64,000 nucleotides of DNA from Molossus alvarezi (lineage: Eukaryota; Chordata; Mammalia; Chiroptera; Molossidae): the NCBI GenBank assembly GCA_037176705.1, contig CM073886.1, positions 126,944,001 through 127,008,000 of the forward strand, given 5' to 3'. Below, one piece after another: positions 47,844-55,834 of the stretch. The translations under genes and the position numbers were made by a program. The notes below the pieces were generated by a model. It made no database searches and was not told where the DNA came from. It worked only from the letters and a program-made list of their open reading frames with translations. The stretch's first letter is position 1. Every line of letters starts with the position of its first letter.

Positions 47844-50800
47844 CTTTATTGGTTTTTGTAGAGAGAGAGAAACATCAATGAGAGAGAACATCGATTGGCT
47901 GCCTCCTGCATGGCCCCTACTTGGGATTGGGCCCACAACCTGGGCATGTGCCCTGACCAGGAATCAAACCAGTGACCTCTTAGTGCATGGGTTGGTACTC
48001 AATCACTGAGCCACTCATCTTTGAAAGTAATCATCACTCTTGCACCTTGCCAATTTTTATATTTAAAAAAATATGTAAAGTACAGTTTGTAATTATTTCC
48101 TAAGGGTCATAAATTATGAAATTTCAATTATAGTGAAACTTAGTATTTTTACATTTCCTATCTTAATGTTAATACAGTGCATAGATTTATACATATATAA
48201 ACAGTCCTGGATGTGTTTCTGCCTTCATGTATATTTGATTATCTGTTTTGGCCTTATAGATAGGTAGTCAGTGTATGTCCATCTCCCTCCCACCTCTCCA
48301 TGGACAAAGGTGTCAGGACTGGTGGTCAGCCAGGGATATGCGAAGGGTAAGGTCTTTATCCTGCAAGCCATCTCAGGCATGAAGGAGATGTCCTGGGGAG
48401 CCTGCCGTAGGGCCTCTGGCAGTTACAGCGCTGCCTCTATTCCCTGTGCCTATTTTTTCCCTGTCTGATTCCCTGTGCTCGTTCCCACTTCCTGAGCATC
48501 CTTTGCTAGATGTCCCGTGCCAGACCAGGAACTACCACCAATAACTTGCACCTTGAGGAGTCCCTAAACCCACTGTAGCAGCTGCAGTGTGTAAAGTCCT
48601 TTTTCTGTGTGGTGGTTACAGCTGTTTAGATTGTGAATACAGAGAATTCAGGATTGCTATCCCACACTGTTCGAATCCTTCTTTTCAATGCTGGAGTTTG
48701 AAGAACTTTGAAACTTTTTTCATGATCTTTCACTGTTCAGAGTTGCTCCCTCCATACTGCTTGAAACTGTGAAACCAGGTAGATTCAAATAATGTGGTAT
48801 CCCGCAGCATTCAGATTCCTGGCCTTAATACTTAGGAACTGAGTAAGTATGCAGATAGCAAGGGAATCGCAAACTTAAGTCTCAGTATGGCTTTAAGAGG
48901 CTTTTTTCTCTCTGTTTTAATAATAGTTGACATTCAGTGTTTTTTTTTGTTTTTGTTTTTGGGTTTTTTGTTGTTGTTGTTTATTTCTCACCTGAGGATA
49001 TTTTTCCATTGAGTTTTAGATATAATGGAGGGAGTGAGGGGAGCTGGGGTCGGGCGGGGGGAGAAACATTGATGTGAGACACATCAGTTGGTGTCTCCTG
49101 CACGACCCCAACCAGGGCTGAGGATTGAACCTGCAACCCAGGTATGTGCTCTTGACTGGGAATTGAACCCAGCCAGGGTGACAGTCAATATTTTATATTA
49201 GTTTCAGGTGCATAGCATAAAGGTTACACATTTATATAATTTACAAAGTGATTCCCCCCAATAAGTAATAGTACCTGCCTGACACCATATATGGTTATTA
49301 CAATATTATTAACTATATTGTCAATGCTGTATTTTATAGCTCTGTGACTATTTTGTTACTACCAGTTTGTACTTCTCAATCTCTTCACCTTTTTCACCCA
49401 GTCCTGCAACCCCTCATCTGGCAGCCATCAGTTTGTTCTCTATGTGACTGTTTCTGTTTTGTTAGTTTATTTTTTTGTTCTTTAGATTCCACATATGAGT
49501 GAAAGCATATGGTATTTGTCTTTTCTCTGTCCGACTTACTCCATTTAGCATAATACTCTCTAGGCCTATCCATGTTGTTGCAAGTGGTTAAGATGTCATC
49601 TTCTTTATGGACAAGTAATACTCCATTGTGTATATGTACCACAGCTTTTTTATTCAATTGTCCATTCATGAGCATTTAGGTTGCTTCCATAGCTTGGCTG
49701 TTGTAAATAATGCTGGTTCCGTGTGTACTTGAAAAAATTGTATATTCTGCTTTGGGGTGAAATGCTCTAAAAATACCAATTAAACCCATCTGATCTAATG
49801 TGTCATTTAATGCTGCTGTTTCCTCATTGATTTTAGTATGAAAAATCTATCCATTGATGTCAGTGGGGTATAAAAGCTCCCTACTGTGGCTATCTTACTG
49901 TCGATTTCTCCCTTTATGTGCATCAAGATTTGCTTTATGTGTTCAGGTGCTCCAGTGTTGGGTGCATAAATGTTTGCAAGGGTTATATCCTCTTGTTGTT
50001 TCATTCCCTTTATCGTGTAGTGTTCTTCTTTGTCTCTTTCTCTAGCCTTTGTTTTAAAGTCTGTTTTGTCTGGTACAAGTATTACCACCCCAGCTTTTTT
50101 TTGTTTCCAGGTGCGTGAAATATCTTTCCTATTCCATTCCTTTCGGTCTGTGTGTGTTTTCAGTCTGCAGTGGGTCTCGTAGACAAGCATGCACATGGGT
50201 CTTGTTTTCTTATCCATTCATTTAATCCTTTTACATTTAAAGTGATCATTGATATGTAATATGTAGTTATTGCCATTTTATTAGTCACATTTATGTTCTT
50301 CTTCTTAAAGAGATCCCTTTAATATTTCTTGTAATACTGGTTTGGTGGTGATGAACTCCTTTAGCTTTTTCTTGTACTAATTTGGGTAACTAATAAGTAT
50401 TTATTAACTATTTTAGGGAAATACTTCCTTACTGTCAAATATTATAGTATATACCTTTTTTATGTTTGGAAACTGCCTATAGTTATAGGTCCTTTAAAAA
50501 CAAATATTCATCTATTTTAATGGTGTATTGAACATTTTTGTGGTACCTGGAGTTGTTTAAGCAAAAGGATTGACATACCAGAAGCACATTAAATTAGGAC
50601 ATAAACATTATTTGGTAACTAGCACACTTTGATAGGGATTTCCAGTACCCCAACAGATAATCACTTATATTTATTTTCTGGAAGTGTGAAAGTAAAAACA
50701 ATTGTCTCATTTACCAAAAACATTACCTAGTGACTTAGCTGTTTGAAAATGAGACTGCACAGACCATTTTGGAAGTTTTAAAATGTACTTTCCAAGTGCT

Positions 50801-53800
50801 GCACTTTATATTTTGGATAGAACAATAGAATATGGAGCTAAAGGGCCTTGTTGAATGTCTTTGTCTTTTCTTTCAAAATGATGTGTGATAACTCAAGTAA
50901 CTTAACAAATATAAGTAGTTGTTACAAATTGTACAATGAGATGCCCAGTGGAGGAAGAGTTTAGCAAGTGCAGAAGGCACACTGAACTTTGTTGCCTTTT
51001 TAACTTCAATTACTGCACTAATAATTAGTGCAAGATAGTTGCAGATGTGATCAATGAGCTAGTGAATTCAAGAGGAGCATAAATAAGCAGTTTTAAATTG
51101 TGTTTATGTTAATAAAGGATGGATCATTTCATATTTTGCATACTTTTGTTTGTTTAGTGATTTAGTTTCTTCAATATTCTTAAAGCATGCGTTGTATGTT
51201 ATGGCTTGATTTGTAAAACTTTGGCTACTTATCCTCTGAATTATTTTGTAAAATGCCAACCTGCTAGGTCCTGGAGATAAAGACATTTTATAGCCCCTGC
51301 CTTCAAGGCACGATCTGTGTGAGGGCTGTGTGCTGATGGAGGATAGCCTAGAGTCTTGTGGGAACGCCTGCCTGGGCTCTTGGTTGATGATAGAAGAGAC
51401 AAGGGTGGCTTCCTGGAGCCTGACCTGTGATGACACAGGAACAGGAGTTGGCCAGGAGATAAACGGTCCAGGCAAAGGAAATGAAGCGTTCACAGCACAG
51501 GAAAGTGAGGAAGCAGCTCGTTGGAGCACTGCTAACAGGTGGTCGTGGCTCAGGACTGGGTCCAAGTGGAAGAGATGCAGCTGTCGATGGTGCAGGACGG
51601 CTGACCACATGGCATGCACTCAGGCGTCACACCGATCTACCAGTGAGGAGGGAAGGGAGGAGGAGGTGATGGGAGGTGAGGCTAAGACCATGTGGCTGTA
51701 CGTGCTGTAAATGTGTTCAGATTTTATCTTGGAAGACCGGGTTGTTTTAAAGAAGTGTAAACCAGCAAGAGATCTGTTCAGATTTATGTTTTCGAGAGAT
51801 GACTGGTAGGATGGGCTGGATGAGTGAAACCTGGGTCTAATTAGGAAGTTTTGGAGTAATTGAAACATTGAGGGGCTGAGAAAAGAGGAGTGGTAGTGGG
51901 AAGGGGCTGGAAATGTAACATCAGGTAGGCAGAGTCGACAGGATTTGGTGATGGGGGAGGTGTGTGAGGGTGACTCCAGCTTTCTGCCTTGGCTGGCTTC
52001 ATGATTGGAGGGTATTCCCTTGGAAAGAAAATACAGCAGGGTAAGCACTCTGGGGAGACGTCAGCTAAACACACCTGTGGGGCGCCAGTGTGAAAGAGAA
52101 CCTGAAGGAGACCTCTGCCCTTGTTATCGATTGTTCCCTGGTTCCCAGCGAGGTGGCGTGCAGTCAGAAAGAATGTGCATCTGGGAAGCAGAATGAGATT
52201 CCTGCTCCAGTTCTGACATTGAGCACGAGGGACCTGACTGGTCACTTTACCTTGGGGCCTCTCCTTGTCTGTAAATAAGGATAATGATACCTACTTTACA
52301 GGGTGGTGACAAGAGAGAATGATAAGAGCACTTTGAAGACTGTATTGTCCATACAGCTAAAACATAATCTGTTGCTATTTTTAGATTTTACTGGGCTTAT
52401 TAGACTAATTTTTTAACTACGAAAGCTCAGGTGACCTACAATATAAAGTGAACCTCTTTCCTACTTCAGCAGATCTCTCCAGAAGTAACAATTGCCATCA
52501 TTTTCTTTCTTATTCTTCCAGATATATTTGCATTTTCAAGTAGCCATAGAGTTAGACACACAGACCTTTTAAGAAAACAAACAGGAGCGTGCAGTGCTGT
52601 GCTGTTGCATTTATCGTGAACACTTAAATACACGAGCACTCGTGAATCTCCTTGGTTTTCACTGGCCACACGGCACTTCAGTGTATGAGCGTATGGTAAT
52701 TACGTGGGCCAGACGCTCTAACTGCTGAGCCATACCAGCCAGGGCTAAAGCAAATAATTTTTAAGAGCTGAGTACTGGGTCCCACAGCTTCACGTCTCCT
52801 CCAGGACTGTCCTGTCAGTCATTCCCGCCTCTCTTCTCCCCTCCCACTGATTCCTTCCTTCAGCAAGCAGATAAATAACTACTCTCTTCAGCCGAAAGAG
52901 CCGCTCATTCACTTGTTCCCCTTTAGCTACTTCTCTTTACTTCCAAGTCCTCTTGAGAGAATTTCTGTACCGACTTCTCATTGACTTGCCTCACTCACTG
53001 TCCTTCTTCCCACTGTGGTCTGGCTCCTAATCCCACCATACCACTCACACTGTTCTTGCCGGAGTGTTGCAGGCCCCTTGTTACCCCACCTGATACTCTC
53101 TTCAGTTGGCACTGATCACGTCCTCACCTTCCTGAACTTTTTCTTTAAGTTCCCCCAGTGTCCTTTGCTGCTGCTTCTGCTTATTCGGTTTCTGTTTCCT
53201 TTGCTGCCTCATCAGCCTGCTGTTTTAGCTTGATATTTCACCGGGTTCTGTCCTGGACTTTGTTATCACATAACATGCTAAGAGTTCCATCCACATCAAA
53301 GGTTTTTATTACCACCTAAGGTAACTGCTGATCCATGTCTCTGTCCACCTCTGTGTGGCTCCAGATTTGTCTGTACGACTGTTTACTGGACTTTCCACTT
53401 CAAACTCAGTGGACACAAAACTGAAGTTACAGTTTTTCCCAGCACACCCTACTCCAAACCTGCATGGACTTCTGTACTCTTTATCCTGGTTGGTATTCTA
53501 AGCCAGAGATCTGGGAGTCATTGCTGATACCTCCCTCTTTACTCCTCACCCACTGTGCCTCTACCTGGAATAATCTTTCTTCTTTCTCTGGACCGCAGGC
53601 CGACGCTCTAACCGCTGAGCCAAACCGGCCAGGACATCTTTCTTCTTTCTTTCCTTCTCTCATTCCATTCCAGGCAGACGTAACCCTCTCTGCTCTGCAG
53701 TGCATTTCCACTGCCCTCTTGTGTGTAACGGGCCTTCTGCAGTGCACTGCGTGTTTGTTTTCATGTCTTTCACCTTCATGAAGCACCTGACCTGTGATAG

Positions 53801-55834
53801 GGAATTTTTACAAACAAGGATGAGTTATTTGTCTTCATCTCACAGTTCATGGGTTGGCACACAGTAAATGCTCAAAAACGCCCGTGGAATGGTCACTGAT
53901 GTGTCTCCCCAAAATAGAGAAGTATGGAAAAGAACTTAGGTTCAAATTTCATCAAAGGAATCAACTTTTTTTTTTTTTTTTTTTTTTTTTTTGGTACGTG
54001 CCCCCTAGCGGGAACCGAACCCAGGTCTCTCTGGTCTGCAGGCCGACGCTCCAACCGCTGAGCAATGCGGACCAGGGCAAAAGAATCAACTTTTATTTGC
54101 TTTTTATGTTTTTCTTAGTTTATCAGTTTACTTTTTTTTATTCTAACAGGTGAAAAACCTTTTGAATGTCCAAATTGTCATGAACGATTTGCTAGAAATA
54201 GCACCCTCAAATGTCACCTGACTGCGTGCCAAACTGGAGTGGGGGCAAAAAAGGGAAGAAAGAAGCTTTACGAATGTCAGGTATGTGTGGGTGCCCCTGC
54301 CCTTCGCAGAGGAGTCTGTGTGAAGTCATGAAATGTGATGGGTAGCCGAGTCTGGAGCAGAGGCACAGAACTGACAGTTTGGAAAGAAGAAATGAGAGTA
54401 AAGAACATCATCTTGATTTTATAAGGGGATTACAATAGTGTATGTGTGGGTGTGTGTGTGTTAAAATATGTTCTTACTGATTTTTTAGAGAGAGGAAGGG
54501 AGACAGAAACATCAATGTGAGAGAGAGAGACATTGATTGGCTGCCTCCTGCGCGCCCTCTACTGGGGATTGAGCCTGAAACACGGGCACGAGCCCTGATC
54601 TGGAATCGAACTGGGACCTCTCAGTCCACGGGAGGATGCTCAGTCCACTGAGCCACACTGGCTGGGATGTGCTTTTGTTTTTGTTTTGTTTGTTAACCTA
54701 ACCCTACATGACATCAGTGTCACTAAAGTGTGTTCTAAATAGCAGGTAGTCTGAAACTGCAGTAATGGAGTAGGGAGAGGTGGACTGGCTGTGATTGAGT
54801 CTTCCACGATTGGTGTGTATTTATGCCAGATAATCTGTGTTTCTAGATTTTGTTGTTATGGGCGAAATTATAATATTGATACTTTATAGTCTTGGAATGT
54901 ATGTGACATTTAAACAATGAAGGCGATATTAAAATGTTTTCCAGAATATATTTAATTTGTTAGCTACATCAGGTAAAAGACCAAATAAAAGAATTAGGAA
55001 ATCTCTTGGACCAGATTATGTTACAAATATCATCCTCATAACATTTTCAGAAAAATATTTAACTCTTTCTTACAGAGAATAAGTGAATCTATATTTTCTT
55101 TAGTGTGAATATAAGTGTGGTTAACATCATATGTTTGGTTATTTCAGGTCTGTAACAGTGTGTTTAACAGCTGGGACCAGTTCAAAGATCACTTGGTGAT
55201 ACACACTGGAGATAAACCTAACCATTGTACTTTATGTGACTTATGGTTTATGCAAGGAAATGAATTAAGAAGGCATCTCAGTGATGCTCATAATATTTCT
55301 GAGCGTCTAGTAGCCGAAGAAGTTCTTTCAGTAGAAACACGTGTGCAAACTGAACCTGTGACATCCATGACTATTATAGAACAAGTTGGGAAGGTACATG
55401 TGTTACCACTGCTTCAGGTTCAGGTGGACTCAGCACAAGTGACTGTGGAGCAGGTCCACCCAGATCTGCTGCAGGACAGCCAAGTGCATGATGCGCATAT
55501 GAGTGAGCTTCCGGAGCAGGTCCAAGTGAGTTATCTAGAAGTGGGTCGGATTCAGACCGAAGAAGGTACTGAAGTACATGTGGAGGAGCTGCATGTTGAA
55601 CGGGTGAATCAGGTACCCCTGGAAGTCCACACTGAGCTGCTCGAAGCGGACTTGGATCAAGTTACCCCTGACATCATGAACCCGGAGGAGAGGGAGCCCC
55701 GCCAGGAAGACACTGTGGAGGGCACCAGGGACAGTCACGACGATGCTGAGGATTCGGAGACCAAGCCCACAGTGGATTCTCACACGGAAAGTGTAGGAAC
55801 TGAGAACAGAACTCCGATGCCGGTTTTAGAATGA
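26696..55834 (+). CDS. ZNF131: ZNF131, BTB/POZ zinc-finger transcription regulator (spliced, 6 coding exons)
   Basis: Exons 26696-26819, 27911-28012, 35126-35270, 46675-47357, 54150-54280 and 55148-55834 join in phase to 1872 nt, 623 residues plus stop. That equals the length I recall for the long human ZNF131 isoform, and the sequence agrees with that protein as I know it. An N-terminal BTB/POZ domain (about 24-125) mediates dimerisation. A basic KKRK nuclear signal lies at 143-146, then an acidic linker (about 150-190). C2H2 fingers lie at about 261-283, 288-311, 328-350, 356-378 (Cys at the last ligand), 392-414 and 420-443. A Val/Glu/His-rich acidic tail completes it. It is a nuclear DNA-binding regulator reported to interact with the BTB-ZF protein Kaiso and to affect oestrogen-receptor signalling. 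All introns are GT-AG. No damage to the frame is seen. Confidence 0.95.
27629..27670. repeat. (TG)n(TA)n microsatellite
   Basis: GTGTGTGTGTAT followed by about 17 AT units. It sits at the tail side of the next, minus-strand SINE. Confidence 0.92.
27671..27762 (-). mobile_element. Short head-only VES SINE
   Basis: GGTTTTTTTTGGTGTGTGCCCCTA and the reverse-complemented head. Its tail appears to have become the adjoining TA repeat. Confidence 0.85.
27911..28012 (+). CDS. ZNF131: ZNF131 exon 3 (BTB domain)
   Basis: 102 bases between TTTTTGTCTAG and GTAAATG. Encodes residues 42-75, starting HHFKAHKAVLAACSKFF, the conserved BTB core (H-x-F-x-A-H-K-x-V-L-A). Phase 1 at both ends. Confidence 0.95.
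28560..28745 (-). mobile_element. MIR SINE
   Basis: Antisense MIR: ACATCAGGGAACAGGCTCTA then GCCCAAGGTTGCCCAGCTAG and GGGAGTCCCAATTC. Confidence 0.75.
29774..30009 (-). mobile_element. VES SINE
   Basis: Complete minus-strand copy. GGCTCGGTGTCTTCTT occurs on both sides as an exact 16-base duplication; a young insertion. Confidence 0.93.
31232..31380 (+). mobile_element. MER5A-like hAT MITE
   Basis: TGGTGGTTCTCATCTTCTGC at the 5' side, then CAGGGGAGCTTTTGTGAGTA and AATTAAATCAGTCTTTGAGG. Matches the MER5A consensus as I know it. The 3' inverted terminus is missing. Confidence 0.6.
31388..31577 (+). mobile_element. MER20-like hAT MITE
   Basis: CAAGGTGTGGTTGGAGGACC, ATCACCTGGGAGCTTGTTAG, GACCTACTGAATCAGTCC, ending TATTGAGAACCACTG. 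The terminal inverted repeat at the 3' end is still recognisable. Confidence 0.65.
32833..33066 (-). mobile_element. VES SINE
   Basis: Complete copy between CCTATTTGAACATCTT repeats. Confidence 0.9.
33120..33265 (+). mobile_element. MIR SINE
   Basis: TTAGTTACTTAACTTCTCTG, TCAATTTCTTCATTTGTAAA, ATGGGGATTATAATAGC. Well preserved MIR core and 3' part. Confidence 0.8.
33496..33706 (+). mobile_element. VES SINE
   Basis: CACCAAGAGGTCACC subtype. AAGAATAATATGGT before and AAGAATATGGT after mark the duplication. Confidence 0.88.
33850..33985 (-). mobile_element. MIR SINE
   Basis: Antisense core: ACTGAGGCTCAGGGATTCTG and CCCAAGTCACACAGGTCTTG. Confidence 0.65.
35126..35270 (+). CDS. ZNF131: ZNF131 exon 4 (end of BTB domain)
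   Basis: Acceptor CTTCTTTTACAG, donor CAG|GTAATT. Encodes residues 76-124, from VSKMAFSHLIEFTYTAKL to the helix AAEFLQMLEAIKALEVR that closes the BTB fold. Confidence 0.95.
35945..36165 (+). mobile_element. MIR SINE
   Basis: TCAGTGTCCTCCTCTGTCAG, ATGGGGATAATAATGATACT and TAAAGTGCTTAGCATGGTGT; nearly complete. Confidence 0.82.
37191..37415 (-). mobile_element. SPIN-like non-autonomous hAT transposon
   Basis: 225 bases with terminal inverted repeats CAGCAGTTCTCAAC and GTTGAGAACTGCTG. Subterminal text GTGAAAGGGTCATTCAACCC and an internal palindrome around CTAAGACCATCAGAA match the SPIN 'Space Invader' MITEs as I remember them. SPIN elements are known in Myotis and are thought to have spread between species horizontally. 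GTTTTA lies on both sides, but a clean 8-base duplication is not visible. Inserted in old L1. Confidence 0.8.
37853..38103 (-). mobile_element. VES SINE
   Basis: Complete minus-strand copy inside the L1. GACATTTATC precedes and AACATTTGTTTATC follows. Confidence 0.88.
38156..38378 (-). mobile_element. VES SINE
   Basis: Second SINE 50 bases further on, bracketed by TCTTTTGCCCATTTTT repeats. Confidence 0.88.
38408..38888 (-). repeat. ERVL-like 3' LTR
   Basis: Aligns along its length with 45002-45507 (for example TTTTATGGGTGCTGGCAGAAGA versus TTTTATGGATGCTGATAGAAGA, and the shared TAGGAAACCCAAATCTTT). Minus-strand AATAAAAG near 38510. Confidence 0.75.
41308..42013. repeat. Inverted repeat inside ERVL-like provirus
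   Basis: Arms 41308-41350 and 41971-42013 are reverse complements with about one mismatch (GGGAGGTGCCTGTACTCAAA versus GGGAGGCGCCTGTACTCAAA on the opposite strand). They span about 700 bases and include the RNase H remnant. Confidence 0.85.
41407..41610 (-). pseudogene. ERVL-like pol RNase H remnant
   Basis: A 67-codon minus-strand frame with LFTDLS followed by IANGLAVWKTWKSW and DLWGHNYGN, the pattern of the RNase H C-terminal half in ERVL pol. The preceding part (FALLRGQSSRLPSQLWT) fits the strand before it. Isolated fragment, no function. Confidence 0.6.
42181..42380 (+). mobile_element. VES SINE
   Basis: Plus-strand copy within the provirus. Its pyrimidine-rich 3' part is included in the tandem duplication that follows. 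Confidence 0.85.
42325..42545. repeat. Tandem duplication of SINE tail plus flank
   Basis: Units 42325-42439 and 42440-42545 both run from CGATGTTTCTATCTCTCTCC to CCTAAATATTGTAC with only a few differences, so the duplication is recent compared with the host element. Confidence 0.92.
42546..44265 (-). other. ERVL-like provirus interior, decayed gag/pol region
   Basis: By position this should hold RT, protease and gag on the minus strand, but I see no reliable motif. Several 90-130 codon frames on both strands around 42911-43751 lack recognisable domains. Confidence 0.35.
44266..44850 (+). mobile_element. Ancient LTR-type repeat inside the provirus
   Basis: TTTTAGTTTCCTGGGGCTGC, GTCTCGCAGTCCTGGAGGCTAG, then after a SINE CCAAATAAGGTCACATTCAC and GGCAGGACTTCAACACATGC. 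This is a very common mammalian interspersed repeat that I believe to be of ERVL/MaLR LTR type. I do not commit to the family name. Confidence 0.6.
44556..44658 (+). mobile_element. Short head-only VES SINE
   Basis: Head ending GGGGCACGTAC and a 16-base A run. AAATGTTCCTTTCC before and AAATGTTCTTTTCC after. Confidence 0.9.
45002..45507 (-). repeat. ERVL-like 5' LTR
   Basis: Partner of the LTR at 38408-38888. On the minus strand it starts TGCTGGGAGATGATC and ends in TTCTTGCCA, with an AATAAAG signal near 45120. A primer-binding-like TGGCAACAAGGACAGGAT lies on the minus strand just inside it (about 44977-44994). Confidence 0.75.
45508..46160 (-). mobile_element. Old L1 LINE (right piece)
   Basis: Continuation of the L1 at 36885-38407. 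AAGGGCACAAGTTTTTAATT and TCCATTTTGAAC.. TATGATGTGAGGATATGAGG are in L1 antisense order. Split by a SINE. Confidence 0.75.
45805..46068 (-). mobile_element. VES SINE
   Basis: Complete minus-strand copy with CCATTTTGAACCTT and CCATTTTGAACTTT flanks. Confidence 0.9.
46315..46540 (+). mobile_element. VES SINE
   Basis: CACCAAGAGGTCACC subtype, ending about 135 bases before exon 5 of ZNF131. GGTGGTATA occurs on both sides. Confidence 0.88.
46675..47357 (+). CDS. ZNF131: ZNF131 exon 5 (linker and zinc fingers 1-3)
   Basis: 683 bases; acceptor GTATTTCAG, donor CAG|GTAATT. Contains the KKRK basic cluster, the Glu/Ser-rich acidic linker and three C2H2 fingers (cysteines 263/266, 290/293, 330/333; histidines 279/283, 306/311, 346/350). 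Confidence 0.95.
47499..47740 (-). mobile_element. VES SINE
   Basis: Complete copy between TACACGTTGTTTTC and TACACATTGTTTTT. Includes a 10-base G run. Confidence 0.9.
47808..47841. repeat. (TTTTG)n repeat
   Basis: Five to six TTTTG units at the tail side of the next minus-strand SINE. Confidence 0.85.
47842..48014 (-). mobile_element. VES SINE, internally short
   Basis: Minus-strand copy from TTTATTGGTTTTTGTAGAGA to CACTGAGCCAC. ATCATCTTTTG and CTCATCTTTGA flank it. Confidence 0.82.
48935..49178 (-). mobile_element. VES SINE inside L1
   Basis: T-rich tail, then CTCACCTGAGGATATTTTTC and a diverged head ending AGCCAGGGTG. TGACATTCA before and TGACAGTCA after. Confidence 0.8.
49807..50217 (-). 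pseudogene. L1 ORF2 endonuclease-domain remnant
   Basis: A 136-codon minus-strand frame in the apurinic-endonuclease-like domain of L1 ORF2: ETHCRLKT (catalytic Glu region), KKAGVVILVPDKTDF, ITLANIYAPNTGAPEH. The later catalytic motif reads VGSFYTPLTSMD where active L1 has GDFNTPL, so the Asp and Asn are lost. The frame has no reverse transcriptase behind it. Confidence 0.75.
52180..52370 (+). mobile_element. MIR SINE
   Basis: GACTGGTCACTTTACCTTGG, CTCCTTGTCTGTAAATAAGG, ATAATGATACCTACTTTACA. Confidence 0.75.
52705..52746 (-). mobile_element. VES SINE head fragment
   Basis: Only the reverse-complemented first 42 bases of the head (GACGCTCTAACTGCTGAGCC.. CAGCCAGGGCT). Confidence 0.7.
52830..53790 (+). 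mobile_element. L2 LINE fragments
   Basis: L2-type text: GACTTGCCTCACTCACTGTC, GGCACTGATCACGTCCTCAC, AACTGAAGTTACAGTTTTTC, GAGATCTGGGAGTCATTGCT. No frame. A tiny SINE fragment is inserted at 53587. Confidence 0.6.
53587..53634 (-). mobile_element. Minute VES SINE head with target duplication
   Basis: About 48 bases, only the head (GGACCGCAGGCCGACGCTCT.. GGCCAGG). ATCTTTCTTCTTTCT occurs immediately before and after. No A-tail is present. Confidence 0.8.
53968..54078 (-). mobile_element. Short head-only VES SINE
   Basis: T run of about 27, then GGTACGTGCCCCCTAGCGGG and the head. AAAGGAATCAACTTT before, AAAAGAATCAACTTT after. It ends 71 bases before ZNF131 exon 6. Confidence 0.92.
54150..54280 (+). 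CDS. ZNF131: ZNF131 exon 6 (zinc finger 4)
   Basis: Acceptor TTATTCTAACAG, donor CAG|GTATGT. Starts in the TGEKPF linker. The finger FECPNC...HLTAC ends in Cys instead of His, so it is C2HC-like. A basic KKGRKK stretch follows. Confidence 0.95.
54281..55147 (+). other. ZNF131: ZNF131 intron 6
   Basis: 0.87 kb; one SINE (54461-54667), otherwise plain AT-rich sequence. Confidence 0.8.
54461..54667 (-). mobile_element. VES SINE
   Basis: Minus-strand copy in intron 6, GA-rich 3' part to AGCCACACTGGCTGGGA. Confidence 0.85.
55148..55834 (+). CDS. ZNF131: ZNF131 exon 7 (fingers 5-6, C-terminal tail, stop)
   Basis: Acceptor GGTTATTTCAG. It begins mid-finger 5 (VCNSVFNSW), continues through finger 6 (CTLCDLWF...HLSDAH), then about 180 residues rich in Val, Glu, Gln and His (for example VHVEELHVERV) that likely act as a regulatory tail. 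Stop TGA at 55832-55834. Confidence 0.95.
   Translation, partial: VCNSVFNSWDQFKDHLVIHTGDKPNHCTLCDLWFMQGNELRRHLSDAHNISERLVAEEVLSVETRVQTEPVTSMTIIEQVGKVHVLPLLQVQVDSAQVTVEQVHPDLLQDSQVHDAHMSELPEQVQVSYLEVGRIQTEEGTEVHVEELHVERVNQVPLEVHTELLEADLDQVTPDIMNPEEREPRQEDTVEGTRDSHDDAEDSETKPTVDSHTESVGTENRTPMPVLE

Larger units (their letters stand above)
48926..50390 (-). mobile_element. L1 LINE with internal deletion
   Basis: Minus-strand L1: ORF1 tail (about 50300-50390), ORF2 endonuclease start (50217-49740), then an abrupt jump near 49720-49745 to the ORF2 C-terminus/3' UTR (49720-48926). The reverse transcriptase is missing. A SINE splits the 3' end. Confidence 0.8.
47358..54149 (+). other. ZNF131: ZNF131 intron 5
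   Basis: 6.8 kb. Contains SINEs (47499, 47842, 48935, 52705, 53587, 53968), a minus-strand L1 (48926-50390), a MIR and L2. 48015-48925 and 50391-52180 hold no recognised gene. Frames at 51330-52245 on both strands have no known content. Confidence 0.7.

Noticed and set aside
51330..52245. Overlapping 120-140 codon frames on both strands in intron 5
   Set aside because: No known domain, both strands open at once, looks like old repeat-rich intron.
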